Below are positions 17,124-25,428 of a stretch of 64,000 nt of DNA, piece by piece. The notes beneath the pieces are model-generated. The model ran no database searches. It saw only the letters and a program-made list of their open reading frames with translations, and had not been told where the DNA came from. A program made the position numbers and the translations under genes. Source of the DNA: Pyrobaculum arsenaticum DSM 13514 (GTDB lineage: Archaea > Thermoproteota > Thermoprotei > Thermoproteales > Thermoproteaceae); NCBI RefSeq assembly GCF_000016385.1, contig NC_009376.1, positions 62,001-126,000 on the forward strand, written 5' to 3'. Position 1 is the first letter of the stretch. Each line of letters begins with the position of its first letter.

Positions 17124-17427
17124 GTGAGTTTTTAACCTTGGCGAACACTACGAGGCGCTGGTTGCTTGAGCGTTGAGAAAGCGCCGACGGTGAGTTTTGA
17201 AAGATGGCCCAATCCCAATATCTCGTGTCGTGCGGTGAGCTAAAAGAAGTATGACGTCGCTAGTGTGCATTGCACAAAATGCAGCGTTGAAGGTTGAGGC
17301 GAAGATTCAGGTTTCTGGACGCTAGGCCGGAAGTCTCAAGCCGCTGTAGTCGCTCCTACCTCGCTCTAGGCGTCAGGCAACGTAGCAAGAAGGCGGTCAA
17401 TGAGTTGGTCAAAGCTTAGGGCGCGAA
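17124..17427. other. intergenic region, nothing recognised
   Basis: 304 nt between the 3' end of the Fe-S protein gene and the OsmC-like gene. Apart from the latter's TATA box near 17132, I see no open frame with coding character, no tRNA and no clear repeat. Confidence 0.5.
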
Positions 17428-18330
17428 TTAGTCGTATTGGATGGCTTTCCTTGTGCATAGTACGGCGCATGCGCCGCAGCCTGTGCACGTGTCCAGTATT
17501 TTAGGCACGCCCTGTGGTGTTGGGACGATGGCTGGGCACGCCGATTTTAGACAATCGCCGCATTTGTCACATAGCGAGGGTTCTACGACGTATCTGTGCT
17601 TGTGGGGCGTGTAGCCCACTACGCGTTCGCGGAATATATCGCATGGATCTCCGGGGCATTCTAGCACCACCGCGTAGCCGCCTCTTTCAACGAGCTCTTT
17701 TACAATGGCGTCGTGTTGTTTTACAATTGCTATTACGGGGCCTGCGTTGTAGTTGCCGATTAAAATTCCCAGGGCGATGGCCGAGGCCTTTAGAGGGGGC
17801 AAATGTATGTCCACCACTTCCGCGACCTCTGTCGGCAGGTGCCATGTGGGCGCCACCATGTAGTCTGGGGAGCTGTTTGAACTAGGCTGTATTCTGACAT
17901 CTGACACAACTACCGGCACGGCGTCTAACAGCTTAAGCTTTGTGTAGAGACAAGCCATAAGCGGCAACAGCCAGTGGCCCACCTCCAGCCTCTCCCCCCC
18001 TCTGGCCCAGCGCCAGGGCTTCATGTAGTGCTTGTTAAAAGTGGGAGCCCTCCTCTCCTTGGTTTTGGGGATAGGCCCCTCGTAGCCGACTGGGGTTGAG
18101 TATATTTCCGAGTAATCTGTTGCCTTCTCCACGTCGTTAAAACAGGGAAGCTCTTCTGGACATGGGGTTATCAACAGCGCCCCCCAAACCGCATCGCCTA
18201 TAGCCCTCAGCGCCTCCTTGCTGGGCCTCGCCTCGACGAGGACTTGTCTAAATATTGCGGAGAGTCCGATGCCTATGGCTAGCCTCTCGTCGTCTGTATA
18301 CGCATCGCTTCTTATGACGAACTCCACCAC
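17428..18330 (-). CDS. protein with C-terminal 2[4Fe-4S] ferredoxin domain
   Basis: 300 aa. The last ~60 residues hold two clusters: CDKCGDCLKSACPAI and CTGCGACAVLC, a bacterial-type ferredoxin module like that at the end of indolepyruvate or pyruvate oxidoreductase subunits. The first ~230 residues match no family I recognise; they contain HWLLP, NYNAGPVIAIVKQHDAIVKE and several conserved-looking Cys-Pro pairs (ITPCPEELPC, LECPGDPC). An electron-transfer role is inferred. It starts 1 nt after the upstream YkgJ gene's stop, so the two form an operon. Confidence 0.7.
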   Translation of the reverse strand: MVEFVIRSDAYTDDERLAIGIGLSAIFRQVLVEARPSKEALRAIGDAVWGALLITPCPEELPCFNDVEKATDYSEIYSTPVGYEGPIPKTKERRAPTFNKHYMKPWRWARGGERLEVGHWLLPLMACLYTKLKLLDAVPVVVSDVRIQPSSNSSPDYMVAPTWHLPTEVAEVVDIHLPPLKASAIALGILIGNYNAGPVIAIVKQHDAIVKELVERGGYAVVLECPGDPCDIFRERVVGYTPHKHRYVVEPSLCDKCGDCLKSACPAIVPTPQGVPKILDTCTGCGACAVLCTRKAIQYD

Positions 18331-18331
18331 G

Positions 18332-18733
18332 TCATCTGATTTTTAGCTTGATTATAAGCTTCTTGAGCGCCCCCTTCTCGGCGGGGAATTCGTCAAGCGG
18401 CTTGGGGCCGTTTAGCTTTACCCAGAGACACTTGTCCGAGAGGTATATCTCGCCGGTTTTTAGGTTCAGCACCAGTGGGTACATCCTACAGGCTAGGGGT
18501 TTTTTCTCGTGGATTGTGCAACGCCCCTTGTAGAAGGGGCACCACCCACTTATAACCCACCGGTATAGCTTCACCCCATTATGCTCACCTATGGGGGTGA
18601 ACTCGAGTTTAAAGCCGCGCCTCTCAGCCTCTTGGGTTAGAGTTTTTATCTCGTCCTCCAGTACCACCGGCATGTCGGCTGGGTCTTCAAATTTACAACA
18701 CTCGGCAGGGCAACCAATGGGGCAAGTAAACAC
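18332..18733 (-). CDS. YkgJ-family Cys-cluster protein
   Basis: 133 aa. It has the family layout: N-terminal CPIGCPAECCKF, then WCPFYKGRCTIHEKKPLACRMYP and a late CLW, eight or so Cys that bind zinc or an Fe-S cluster. The biochemical role of the family is unknown, though many members sit beside Fe-S proteins. Here the next gene encodes a ferredoxin-domain protein with a 1-nt gap. A second YkgJ member lies at 62765-63394. Confidence 0.85.
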   Translation of the reverse strand: MFTCPIGCPAECCKFEDPADMPVVLEDEIKTLTQEAERRGFKLEFTPIGEHNGVKLYRWVISGWCPFYKGRCTIHEKKPLACRMYPLVLNLKTGEIYLSDKCLWVKLNGPKPLDEFPAEKGALKKLIIKLKIR

Positions 18734-18963
18734 CGAGTTGAGGATAGGGGGTAAATTTATAATTGTCTCAGAAAAAGATAGAAGGTAATTTTGTCTTTTA
18801 TCAATATTATAATAAATAGAGCCACCGCGCTATTCGTAAAAGTATATAGTATAAAACCTCTCTTTACGATTATTGTATTGATAGCTGAAGCTTTTTAAAT
18901 ATCTAAAGAGCATAATAAAAATATTTAAAGAAATTCTTTTAAATATGTCGTTACATCAGGCAC
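18734..18963. other. AT-rich divergent intergenic region
   Basis: About 230 nt, much richer in A+T than its surroundings, with several TATA-like strings (TATTATAATAAATAG, AGTATATAGTATAAAAC, TTTTTAAATATC, AATATTTAAAG, CTTTTAAATATG). The last serves the tiny frame at 18964. The other boxes may serve the YkgJ gene or an untraced RNA. AT-richness between divergent genes would also suit an origin, but I could not find ORB-type repeats. Confidence 0.35.
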
Positions 18964-19011
18964 ATGAAGAAGGAGAAGAAGGAGGAGAAGAAAGAAGAGA
19001 AAAAGAAATAA
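18964..19011 (+). CDS. tiny Lys/Glu-rich peptide (candidate)
   Basis: A 15-codon frame, MKKEKKEEKKEEKKK. ATG lies 20-29 nt after TTCTTTTAAATAT (18932-18944), the spacing expected for leaderless genes in this window, and rpl14e just downstream has its own box at 19029-19038. The peptide would be a single charged helix. It could instead be a 5' part of an RNA or an accident of an A/G-rich tract; no homologue is recalled. Confidence 0.3.
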   Translation: MKKEKKEEKKEEKKK

Positions 19012-19057
19012 GAGCCTCGGGCTGTAAGATTTTTAAAACCTCCCTCTTTTCCCCCAC

Positions 19058-19369
19058 ATGGTTAAGGTTATAGACATTGGTAGGGTTGTAGTTAAGGTTT
19101 TGGGCAGAGAGGCGGGGAGGAAGGCGGTGGTGGTTGATGTGGTAGACGAAAACTACGTCCTCATAACTGGTCCAAAGACGCTTACTGGTGTGAAGAGGAG
19201 GAGAGTTAACATAAACCACATAGAGCCTACTGACAAAAAAGTGGAGATTAAGCGGGGTGCATCAGACGAGGAGGTTATAAAAGCGGTTGAAGCCGCTGGG
19301 CTGGTTGAGTACATGCGTGAGAGGGTTAAGCCCAAGATGCTAGGGCTTACAAAGGCGGAGGTTAAGTGA
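19058..19369 (+). CDS. rpl14e: 50S ribosomal protein L14e
   Basis: 103 aa, full length for archaeal L14e. The SH3-like KOW start MVKVIDIGRVVVKVLGREAGRKAVVVD and TGPKTLTGVKRRRVNINHIEPT are diagnostic. It is a component of the large ribosomal subunit. The TATA box ATTTTTAAAA (19029-19038) lies 20-29 nt before ATG. The stop overlaps the Cbf5 start as GTGA, the common archaeal L14e-Cbf5 pairing. Confidence 0.95.
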   Translation: MVKVIDIGRVVVKVLGREAGRKAVVVDVVDENYVLITGPKTLTGVKRRRVNINHIEPTDKKVEIKRGASDEEVIKAVEAAGLVEYMRERVKPKMLGLTKAEVK

Positions 19370-20361
19370 GGTGCAGTCAGAGAGAGGTTTTCGTCAAGAG
19401 GGAGGAGCCTACAAATCCTGAGTGGGGTAAGCCGCCCTCCCAGAGAACTGCTGACGAGTATATACGGCACTCATTTGTGATTTTAGACAAGCCTCGGGGG
19501 CCTAGTAGCCACGAGGTGGCGGCGTGGGTGAAGAAGATTCTGGGCGTGGAGCGGGCCGGCCACGCGGGGACGCTGGACCCGAAGGTGTCGGGGGTGTTGC
19601 CAATTGCAGTGGCTGAGGGGACTAAGGTGTTGATGGCCCTGTCTAGATCCGACAAGGTCTATGTGGCTGTGGCTAAGTTCCACGGAGATGTGGATGAGGA
19701 GAGGCTTAGGGCTGTGTTGCGGGAGTTTCAGGGAGAGATATACCAAAAGCCGCCGCTCCGCTCTGCGGTGAAAAGGCAGTTGCGGACGCGTCGGGTTTTC
19801 TCGCTTGAGCTTCTAGAGTTGGAGGGGCGGTATGCCGTTATTAAGATGCATGTTGAGGCTGGGACATACGCCCGCAAGATTATACACGACATCGGCGAGG
19901 TTCTCGGCGTAGGCGCCAATATGAGAGAGTTGAGGCGCGTGGCAGTCACCTGCTTTACTGAAGACGAGGCTGTTACTTTGCAAGACGTGGCCGACGCGTA
20001 TTATATCTGGAAGAAATACGGCGACGACACGTATCTAAGGAGCGTCCTGTTGCCTATTGAGGAAATTGCCAGGCATTTGCCGAAGATTTGGGTAAGGGAC
20101 AGCGCCGTAGACGCCGTGTGCCACGGCGCACCTCTAGCTGCGCCGGGCATATCGAAGTTCGAGGTGCCGTTTTCCAAGGGGGACATAGTCGCCATGTTTA
20201 CTCTGAAAGGCGAGCTTGTAGGGATTGGTAGGGCTCTGGTAGACTCGGAGGAGGTGAAGAAAATGGAGAGGGGGGCCGTGGTTAGGACAGACAGGGTCGT
20301 CATGAGGCGGGGCACATATCCGGCTATGTGGAAGAAAGGCCAAAGAGCCGCAAAAACTTAA
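19366..20361 (+). CDS. cbf5: tRNA/rRNA pseudouridine synthase Cbf5 (TruB family)
   Basis: 331 aa. The N-terminal HSFVILDKPRGPSSHEV and catalytic loop RAGHAGTLDPKVSGVLP, with the essential Asp, identify the TruB/dyskerin catalytic domain; the C-terminal ~75 residues form the PUA domain (AVCHGAPLAAPGISKFEVPFSKGDIVAMFTLKGELVGIG). Cbf5 is the catalytic subunit of H/ACA RNPs and can also make pseudouridine 55 in tRNA. GTG start overlaps the L14e stop. DUF211 follows with its own promoter inside the 3' end of this gene. Confidence 0.95.
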   Translation: MRCSQREVFVKREEPTNPEWGKPPSQRTADEYIRHSFVILDKPRGPSSHEVAAWVKKILGVERAGHAGTLDPKVSGVLPIAVAEGTKVLMALSRSDKVYVAVAKFHGDVDEERLRAVLREFQGEIYQKPPLRSAVKRQLRTRRVFSLELLELEGRYAVIKMHVEAGTYARKIIHDIGEVLGVGANMRELRRVAVTCFTEDEAVTLQDVADAYYIWKKYGDDTYLRSVLLPIEEIARHLPKIWVRDSAVDAVCHGAPLAAPGISKFEVPFSKGDIVAMFTLKGELVGIGRALVDSEEVKKMERGAVVRTDRVVMRRGTYPAMWKKGQRAAKT

Positions 20362-20384
20362 AAGACCCGAGTGGTAGTAAAAAC

Positions 20385-20678
20385 GTGGGGGATCGTCCAT
20401 CAATTCGCCGCGTGGTAATAGACGCGGCTATACCCACAAAGGGGATTACAATAGTCGATGTGGCGAAGGAGTTGTACAAAGTTGATGGCGTTAAGGCAGT
20501 CCGCATTTCGGTAGACGACGTGGACGTAGACGTGTTGGGGCTAATGGTCGTAGTTGAAGGCGTGGATATAAACTACGAGGAGTTGGTGGAGGTTTTGGAA
20601 AAGGCAGGTGGGGTGGTCCACTCGGTGGATGAGGTGGTTGTCGGGGAGTACATACCGGAGGCAAGAGAGGAAGTGTGA
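20385..20678 (+). CDS. DUF211 family protein
   Basis: 97 aa from the chosen start. The pattern IRRVVIDAAIPTKGITIVDVAKEL...VDGVKAVRISVDDVDVDVLGLMVVVEG...GGVVHSVDEVVVG is the archaeal DUF211 ferredoxin-like fold; homologues of known structure form oligomers and bind metal, with no proven function. The frame begins at 20328 within Cbf5, but GTG 20385 lies 25 nt after ACTTAAAAG (20356-20364). It overlaps the following membrane-protein gene by 4 nt (GTGA). Confidence 0.85.
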   Translation: MGDRPSIRRVVIDAAIPTKGITIVDVAKELYKVDGVKAVRISVDDVDVDVLGLMVVVEGVDINYEELVEVLEKAGGVVHSVDEVVVGEYIPEAREEV

Positions 20679-21169
20679 GATACCTAGCCCTCGGAGCTAT
20701 AGACGGCATCCTCACCGCTAGCACGCTTTCTGCTACGTTGTTGCTCAGAGGCGCTACCTTGTCAATTGACCTAATCCTCTCTATGTCCACAGTGGTGGCC
20801 ACGGTCAACGCGCTTACGGTCTTCGTGGCGGAGCTTTCACACCAGCTCCACGAAATTGAGGAGATTTCCTACAAGCTTTCCCTCAGGGAGGAGAGTAGGT
20901 GGACGCTTCTCCACACAAGGTTGCTCTTCGCCACTCTGCGATCGACGCTTGGCAACTTCGTAGCGTCTTTTGCAGGGGCATTCGCCGTATTGATGCCGTC
21001 GTACCTCTACCCATACGCCTTTGTACCCGCTGTAGTGATCTCAATAGCCGTTACCAGCCTCGTCTTGGCCGGGGGGCTCGGGCGGAGATTCTTGGAATTT
21101 TCGCTTCTTATTGGAGTTGCCGTGGCTGTGGGGCTCGCAATAGGCTTGACGTTTCCTATAATAGCTTAA
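20675..21169 (+). CDS. VIT1/CCC1-like membrane protein
   Basis: 164 aa with about four to five transmembrane helices. The start LALGAIDGILTASTLSATLLLRG resembles the first helix of VIT1/CCC1 iron-manganese transporters (GxxDGLxT), and a cytosolic charged loop (HQLHEIEEISYKLSLREESRW) follows helix 2 as in that family. It is shorter and divergent, so metal transport is a reasonable but unproven guess. GTG start is coupled to DUF211, suggesting a shared function, perhaps metal handling. Confidence 0.6.
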   Translation: MRYLALGAIDGILTASTLSATLLLRGATLSIDLILSMSTVVATVNALTVFVAELSHQLHEIEEISYKLSLREESRWTLLHTRLLFATLRSTLGNFVASFAGAFAVLMPSYLYPYAFVPAVVISIAVTSLVLAGGLGRRFLEFSLLIGVAVAVGLAIGLTFPIIA

Positions 21170-21189
21170 ATATCTGATGAAGAGAGACC

Positions 21190-21648
21190 GTGGCAACTCT
21201 TCCAGTTGAGTATCTAAGAACCACGCGCCTCTTCAGAGAGAGGGTAGGCGATTCTGAGATCATCTCGTTCGAGGTGCCCACACACAAATACTTTTCCCGT
21301 AATGAAATCCCCTACTTGGCAACGGCACTTGACGTCGATTTGCGGAAAATGGAAAACTCCATATCGGACATGAAATACGGTAGGGTCGCTGTGGAGAAGC
21401 TTTGGGCATATAGGCTAGATTCCCAGCTCCTACGCGAAAATAAGAAGGTGTTGCTTCCAGACCTTGCGAGTAATCCCATCGACGGCGAGGTGGAGGAGTA
21501 TGAGGACTCAAAGATCTTGAAAATACACGTTGGCAACCTTAGGGAGTTCGTGAGGATATTTATAAGAACTAGACAGGGCTTCAAGGAAGTGGTCATCTAC
21601 AGAAAGCCGCCTCACCCGGCGCTTGTGAGGTACGTGGCATATCTATGA
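21190..21648 (+). CDS. conserved hypothetical protein
   Basis: 152 aa, soluble, no signal or metal motif; I do not recognise the family. It is acidic and mixed alpha/beta (SEIISFEVPTHKYFSRNEIPYLATALDVDLRKMENS...; a Tyr/Lys-rich C-terminus KEVVIYRKPPHPALVRYVAYL). GTG 21190 is about 22 nt after CTTAAATATC. It overlaps the oxidoreductase gene by ATGA, so the two are cotranslated. Confidence 0.65.
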   Translation: MATLPVEYLRTTRLFRERVGDSEIISFEVPTHKYFSRNEIPYLATALDVDLRKMENSISDMKYGRVAVEKLWAYRLDSQLLRENKKVLLPDLASNPIDGEVEEYEDSKILKIHVGNLREFVRIFIRTRQGFKEVVIYRKPPHPALVRYVAYL

Positions 21649-22577
21649 GAGTTGCTGTCGTGGGGATAGGGGGCTGGGGCAAAAACCACCTACGCGTAGC
21701 CGCACAGCTGAGGGGAGATGGACTTGTCGACGAGGTGTACGCGGTGGATATAGACGAGAATAGGCTAAAGTGGGCCGAGAGGGTCTACAAGGCTGTGCCT
21801 GTAAGGGGCGTTGACCAAGCCGCAGATCTCGACGTGGACGCGGCCATTATAGCCACCCCAACGACTCTACACGTAGCTCATGCCACGGTGTTTTTATCAA
21901 GAGGGATACCTACTTTAGTTGAGAAGCCTTTTGCGGCAAATCTCCAGGATGCGTACCAGCTACTAGACGTAGCAGGGAAGACCCTCGTAACGACGGGTTA
22001 CCTTTTGAGGTTTCACCAAGGCGTTAGATATATCAGAGAAAACCTAGCCAGATTAGGCCGCTTCCTCACGGCGTATGGCAAGAGGACTTCTAGGTGGCCC
22101 ATAAGGCCCGGTGACGTAGGCGTTATTAAAGACTTGGCAATACACGACATAGACCTAGTCACGTACATCACAGGCAAGAGGGCGTCCCACGTCTACGCCG
22201 CGGGCGGAGCCACAAGAGGGGTCTACGAAGACCACGTCCAGATCTTCGCGCAGTACGGCGAATCCTCGGCAATATACGAGACTAATTGGCTGACGCCCTA
22301 TAAGTTTAGAAAACTAGAAATTACAGGCGAGCAGGGCATATTCGTGGTGGACTTCGCCTCAGACGAGGTGTACTTCTACGGAGAGGACGGGGTATACCGC
22401 CCAAGGCTCGAAATAGTAGAGCCGCTTCTGCTTCAGGACAGGGAGTTTTTAAAAGCCGCCTCCGGCGCCGGAGGCGAGGTGGTGAGCAGAGAAGATATAG
22501 TTTATACAATGAAGTTCTGCGAGGCGGCTACGCTTTCAATAAAGACCAGGAAGGTCCTCCACCTGGACGATCTGTAA
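21645..22577 (+). CDS. Gfo/Idh/MocA family NAD(P)-dependent oxidoreductase
   Basis: 310 aa. Rossmann motif VVGIGGWGKNHLR at residues 5-17, IATPTTLHVAHA, and the catalytic EKPFA motif at about residue 92 define the family; the C-terminal half is the alpha/beta substrate domain, with LAIHDIDLVTYITG carrying the conserved H-D-x-D-L. Such enzymes oxidise or reduce sugars and related compounds; the short neighbourhood does not reveal the substrate. Coupled by ATGA to the unknown protein upstream. Confidence 0.9.
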   Translation: MRVAVVGIGGWGKNHLRVAAQLRGDGLVDEVYAVDIDENRLKWAERVYKAVPVRGVDQAADLDVDAAIIATPTTLHVAHATVFLSRGIPTLVEKPFAANLQDAYQLLDVAGKTLVTTGYLLRFHQGVRYIRENLARLGRFLTAYGKRTSRWPIRPGDVGVIKDLAIHDIDLVTYITGKRASHVYAAGGATRGVYEDHVQIFAQYGESSAIYETNWLTPYKFRKLEITGEQGIFVVDFASDEVYFYGEDGVYRPRLEIVEPLLLQDREFLKAASGAGGEVVSREDIVYTMKFCEAATLSIKTRKVLHLDDL

Positions 22578-22631
22578 GTATACGCCAGACATTTTCAGAA
22601 CTGTCGTTTTTTAGCACAGCCACGGTTTACC

Positions 22632-23174
22632 ATGCGTGGAGAGGATCTCCGCCTCGAGGATATAGAGAGACTAGACTTCGGGGAAGATATCAAGATTGCC
22701 CTTTCTAGAGCGCTTGCCGGGGCAAATGTGTACATGGTGGGGCCACCTGGTAGCGGCAAGACGTCTATGCTAAGAAAGATGGGAGTTTACATGCACAGAC
22801 TGGGTAGGGAGCCCCTCTATGTCAAGCTCGAGTGGGTAAAATACGGGTGGGGGGTGGGGGATTACGTAAAACACTATGGCCATAAAATTAAGGAGATCCT
22901 AGGCACATATCCGCTTGCCGCCGGCGATGTTGTCCTTCTTGACGACGCTGAGTTGTTGTGGAGCTACGCCTCCGTGTATAGAAACATTGTCGGGGAAATA
23001 AGAGGAAGGCAGATAATTGCGGCGTTTAGAGAAATAGACGTAGACACGGTCAACATACTCTTTGGAGACGGTTTCATAATTCACCTCCAGGACAGGAGGA
23101 CGCCAAGGCCGTTGGCAAAAGCGCCTTTAGGTCTTGGATTCCTAGGCAAGACTTCAGAGATAGTAGTTCTTTAA
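22632..23174 (+). CDS. small P-loop ATPase
   Basis: 180 aa. Walker A GPPGSGKTS at residues 37-45; Walker B VVLLDDAELLW near residue 100; then REIDVD. It is AAA-like but half the usual length and ends soon after the core, as do many stand-alone archaeal ATPases of unknown role. ATG 22632 is preceded by GTTTTTTAG at about -26. No associated partner domain is visible. Confidence 0.75.
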   Translation: MRGEDLRLEDIERLDFGEDIKIALSRALAGANVYMVGPPGSGKTSMLRKMGVYMHRLGREPLYVKLEWVKYGWGVGDYVKHYGHKIKEILGTYPLAAGDVVLLDDAELLWSYASVYRNIVGEIRGRQIIAAFREIDVDTVNILFGDGFIIHLQDRRTPRPLAKAPLGLGFLGKTSEIVVL

Positions 23175-23227
23175 GACGTGTAGTATACCTGGTCGCTAAC
23201 GTTTTTAAACCGTGGCTATATCTAGCT

Positions 23228-23713
23228 GTGGAGATTCAAGTCGCCGCGTCTTCTATTGGGAAAAAGAGGTTCTACATTGACTTAACTAATTGGGACAGAG
23301 TAGAACGTCGCTATAGGCCTTTTCTAGTAAATTCAGGCTGGCCCGGCGGGTTGGCGAGTAGTGTGGTGGACATAACCAGCTACATGGAGGAAGTTGCCAG
23401 GTTATATAGGGAGGCCGTAGAGGCTATCGGAAGTGCGGAGAGGAGTTTTGTAAAAGCCGTGGCGAAGATGTGGCCCTGGAGGTTTATAGTACCATCTAGG
23501 TTTGAGATCGACGCCTCCGCCCTCGGCGAAGTGAGGGGGTACTGGGAGATTAAGACTCACGTGGAGAGCGTGTTGGGCAAAAAATTTGGCCGCTGGGGGG
23601 AGGTCTACACAGCCAAGGTGAAGATGGAGGCAAGAGGCGGCGCTGTGTACGTAGGTGACGCCCCCTCGCTGGGGCACACCTACCTGCTTCTCCTCGGAGT
23701 CCTTAGCTTGTAG
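23228..23713 (+). CDS. conserved hypothetical protein
   Basis: 161 aa, soluble, unrecognised. Features include a helical middle (SYMEEVARLYREAVEAIGSAERSFVKAVAK) and WPWRFIVPSRFEIDA. GTG start lies about 22 nt after GTTTTTAAACC. It converges with the CinA-like gene and overlaps it by 11 nt. Confidence 0.6.
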   Translation: MEIQVAASSIGKKRFYIDLTNWDRVERRYRPFLVNSGWPGGLASSVVDITSYMEEVARLYREAVEAIGSAERSFVKAVAKMWPWRFIVPSRFEIDASALGEVRGYWEIKTHVESVLGKKFGRWGEVYTAKVKMEARGGAVYVGDAPSLGHTYLLLLGVLSL

Positions 23714-24500
23714 ATACCTCGGCCCCAGGCCTAGATTTAAGCAACTCCACCAGCCTCTCGGCGACCTTCTTAACTAGGCCCTGGGCCTCCTCTTCACTCC
23801 CAGCGCTTGCGTATATATGTATGTGCAACAACGGTGCGCCCACCTCAAACCCCTTCGGGTGCGACTTCACGTAGAGCCTGGGATCTATTTTCATCACCTC
23901 TTTTAATATAGGCGCAATGTCCGCCTCGGGCACCCCTCTTACCACTACGACTTTTTCGCTGAAATACACCGGCGGGCCGCGCGATTTTAGAAGCGGCTCG
24001 ACTGAGTTTTCAAAAATAGCCTCCATCTCCCTCGGCACACCGGGCAGAAGCACTACCACTTTATCTCCGCGCTGGTAGAGAATACCCGGAGCGGTGCCCA
24101 CGGGGTTGGGCAACGGCACCGCGCCAGGCGGCATTTTGGCCATTTTTTCCCTCTCCGGGGTCATGGGGTAGCCCCGGCTCTCGTACTTCTCTCTAACCAT
24201 CCTCAGCGCTTCCTCGTTCACCTCGGCCTCCACTCCCAGAGCTTTGCAGAACGCCAGGTTCGTAATATCGTCGGGGGTGGGGCCTAGGCCGCCGGTGGAG
24301 ATCACGACGTCGGATCTCTCCATGGCGTCTCTAAACGCCTCTACAATTTCGTTTTCTTCGTCTGGCACAACTACGATTCGCCTCACAGCGTAACCGAGAT
24401 AGGTGAGCTTTGCCGCAAGCCACGCGGCGTTTGTGTTTACTACTCTGCCAATGAGAAGCTCGTTGCCTACAGAGATGATCCAGGCAAAGCCCTTCAGCAT
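23703..24500 (-). CDS. CinA-like MoaB/Mog-fold protein
   Basis: 265 aa. The molybdopterin-binding fold is shown by SVGNELLIGRVVNTNAAWLA and the ISTGGLGPTPDDIT motif, then PNPVGTAPGI and LLPGVPREMEAIF, all standard for the N-terminal domain of CinA. The C-terminal deamidase domain of bacterial CinA is absent, as usual in archaea. The related COG1058 domain has ADP-ribose pyrophosphatase activity in some members. It follows the EamA transporter gene by 9 nt and is probably its operon partner. Confidence 0.88.
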   Translation of the reverse strand: MLKGFAWIISVGNELLIGRVVNTNAAWLAAKLTYLGYAVRRIVVVPDEENEIVEAFRDAMERSDVVISTGGLGPTPDDITNLAFCKALGVEAEVNEEALRMVREKYESRGYPMTPEREKMAKMPPGAVPLPNPVGTAPGILYQRGDKVVVLLPGVPREMEAIFENSVEPLLKSRGPPVYFSEKVVVVRGVPEADIAPILKEVMKIDPRLYVKSHPKGFEVGAPLLHIHIYASAGSEEEAQGLVKKVAERLVELLKSRPGAEVSTS

Positions 24501-24509
24501 TGTTACGGG

Positions 24510-25388
24510 CTACGCCCCTCTTTTAATTTCTTCTCGTATAACAATCGCAATGCCGATTATAGTCACCACAATGCCTACGGCTTGAAGCGGCACCTCCACA
24601 TAGCCCACTTCCGGCGCGTTGAGGAGTATTGATCCCCTCGGCACCTCGCCCAAGACAGGTATTGCCAAAAGCGTTGCTCCGACAGGCTCGCCCAGAGTGC
24701 TCGCTGCGATTGTAACAGCGCGGTATCGGCCAAGGAGGTAGTTAAAAACCGTGTGGCCAAGCATCATGGGGATAGAGGCGATTAGGAGAAACATGAAGAA
24801 GACGTACAAGTCGTAGTTCGCCAGGTTGGCCCTCAACGCCGCCGCTACTGCCAATGAGACGGCCGCCGCCACTCCGTAGGCCACTGCCACATAACCCAGC
24901 GTGCTCACGTGTGCCCTCACAACGCGGCCAAGCGCCAGATAGCCGGCGAAGGCTAAAGCCCCCACTAAGGCGAGTAGATTCCCCAGGAGACCGCCGGGCG
25001 ACAGCGTAATTAATATGCTACCAGCCACCGCCACGAGAACCCCCACGGCAGTGGCGCCGCCTATTCTCTCTCCTATCTTCTGTGAAAACAGGAGCATCAG
25101 AACTGGGTGTATGTTCACCAGAGTGGTGCTGGCGGCTACTGTGGTGTAGAAGAGAGAGGGGATCCAGCTGAGGAAATGTACGGCGAGCAATACGCCGGAC
25201 AAAGCGGAGTAGGCCAGGAAACGCCCTCTGGGAAACTCCTCCCCCCTCCAAGCGCTCATTAGAAGGACGATGATGGTGGCGAAGGCGAGGCGCCAGAACG
25301 TAATGGCGAGAGGATCCGCGGGGGTGAGCCTAATTAAAATCGCCGCGCTGGAAATGGCGAGTATGCCCACCGGCAAAAGCCAAATCAC
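24510..25388 (-). CDS. EamA/DMT-superfamily transporter
   Basis: 292 aa with about ten hydrophobic helices and the internal two-fold repeat of the drug/metabolite transporter superfamily (first half ILIRLTPADPLAITFWRL..., second half LGEPVGATLLAIPVLGE). Substrate unknown. GTG 25388 faces the peroxiredoxin gene; the AT-rich block at 25401-25414 can act as TATA for both. Confidence 0.88.
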   Translation of the reverse strand: MIWLLPVGILAISSAAILIRLTPADPLAITFWRLAFATIIVLLMSAWRGEEFPRGRFLAYSALSGVLLAVHFLSWIPSLFYTTVAASTTLVNIHPVLMLLFSQKIGERIGGATAVGVLVAVAGSILITLSPGGLLGNLLALVGALAFAGYLALGRVVRAHVSTLGYVAVAYGVAAAVSLAVAAALRANLANYDLYVFFMFLLIASIPMMLGHTVFNYLLGRYRAVTIAASTLGEPVGATLLAIPVLGEVPRGSILLNAPEVGYVEVPLQAVGIVVTIIGIAIVIREEIKRGA

Positions 25389-25400
25389 GGATCAAACTAA

Positions 25401-25414
25401 ATCTTTATTTATAC
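25401..25414. promoter_or_regulatory. bidirectional TATA-like box
   Basis: ATCTTTATTTATAC lies about 20-26 nt from both GTG 25388 (minus) and ATG 25429 (plus), consistent with divergent leaderless transcripts. Confidence 0.55.
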
Positions 25415-25428
25415 AACTCGGGATTGGC

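Noticed and set aside
18734..18963. Replication origin in the AT-rich gap
   Set aside because: AT-rich and divergent, but no ORB-like repeats or adjacent cdc6/orc gene; promoter function explains it.
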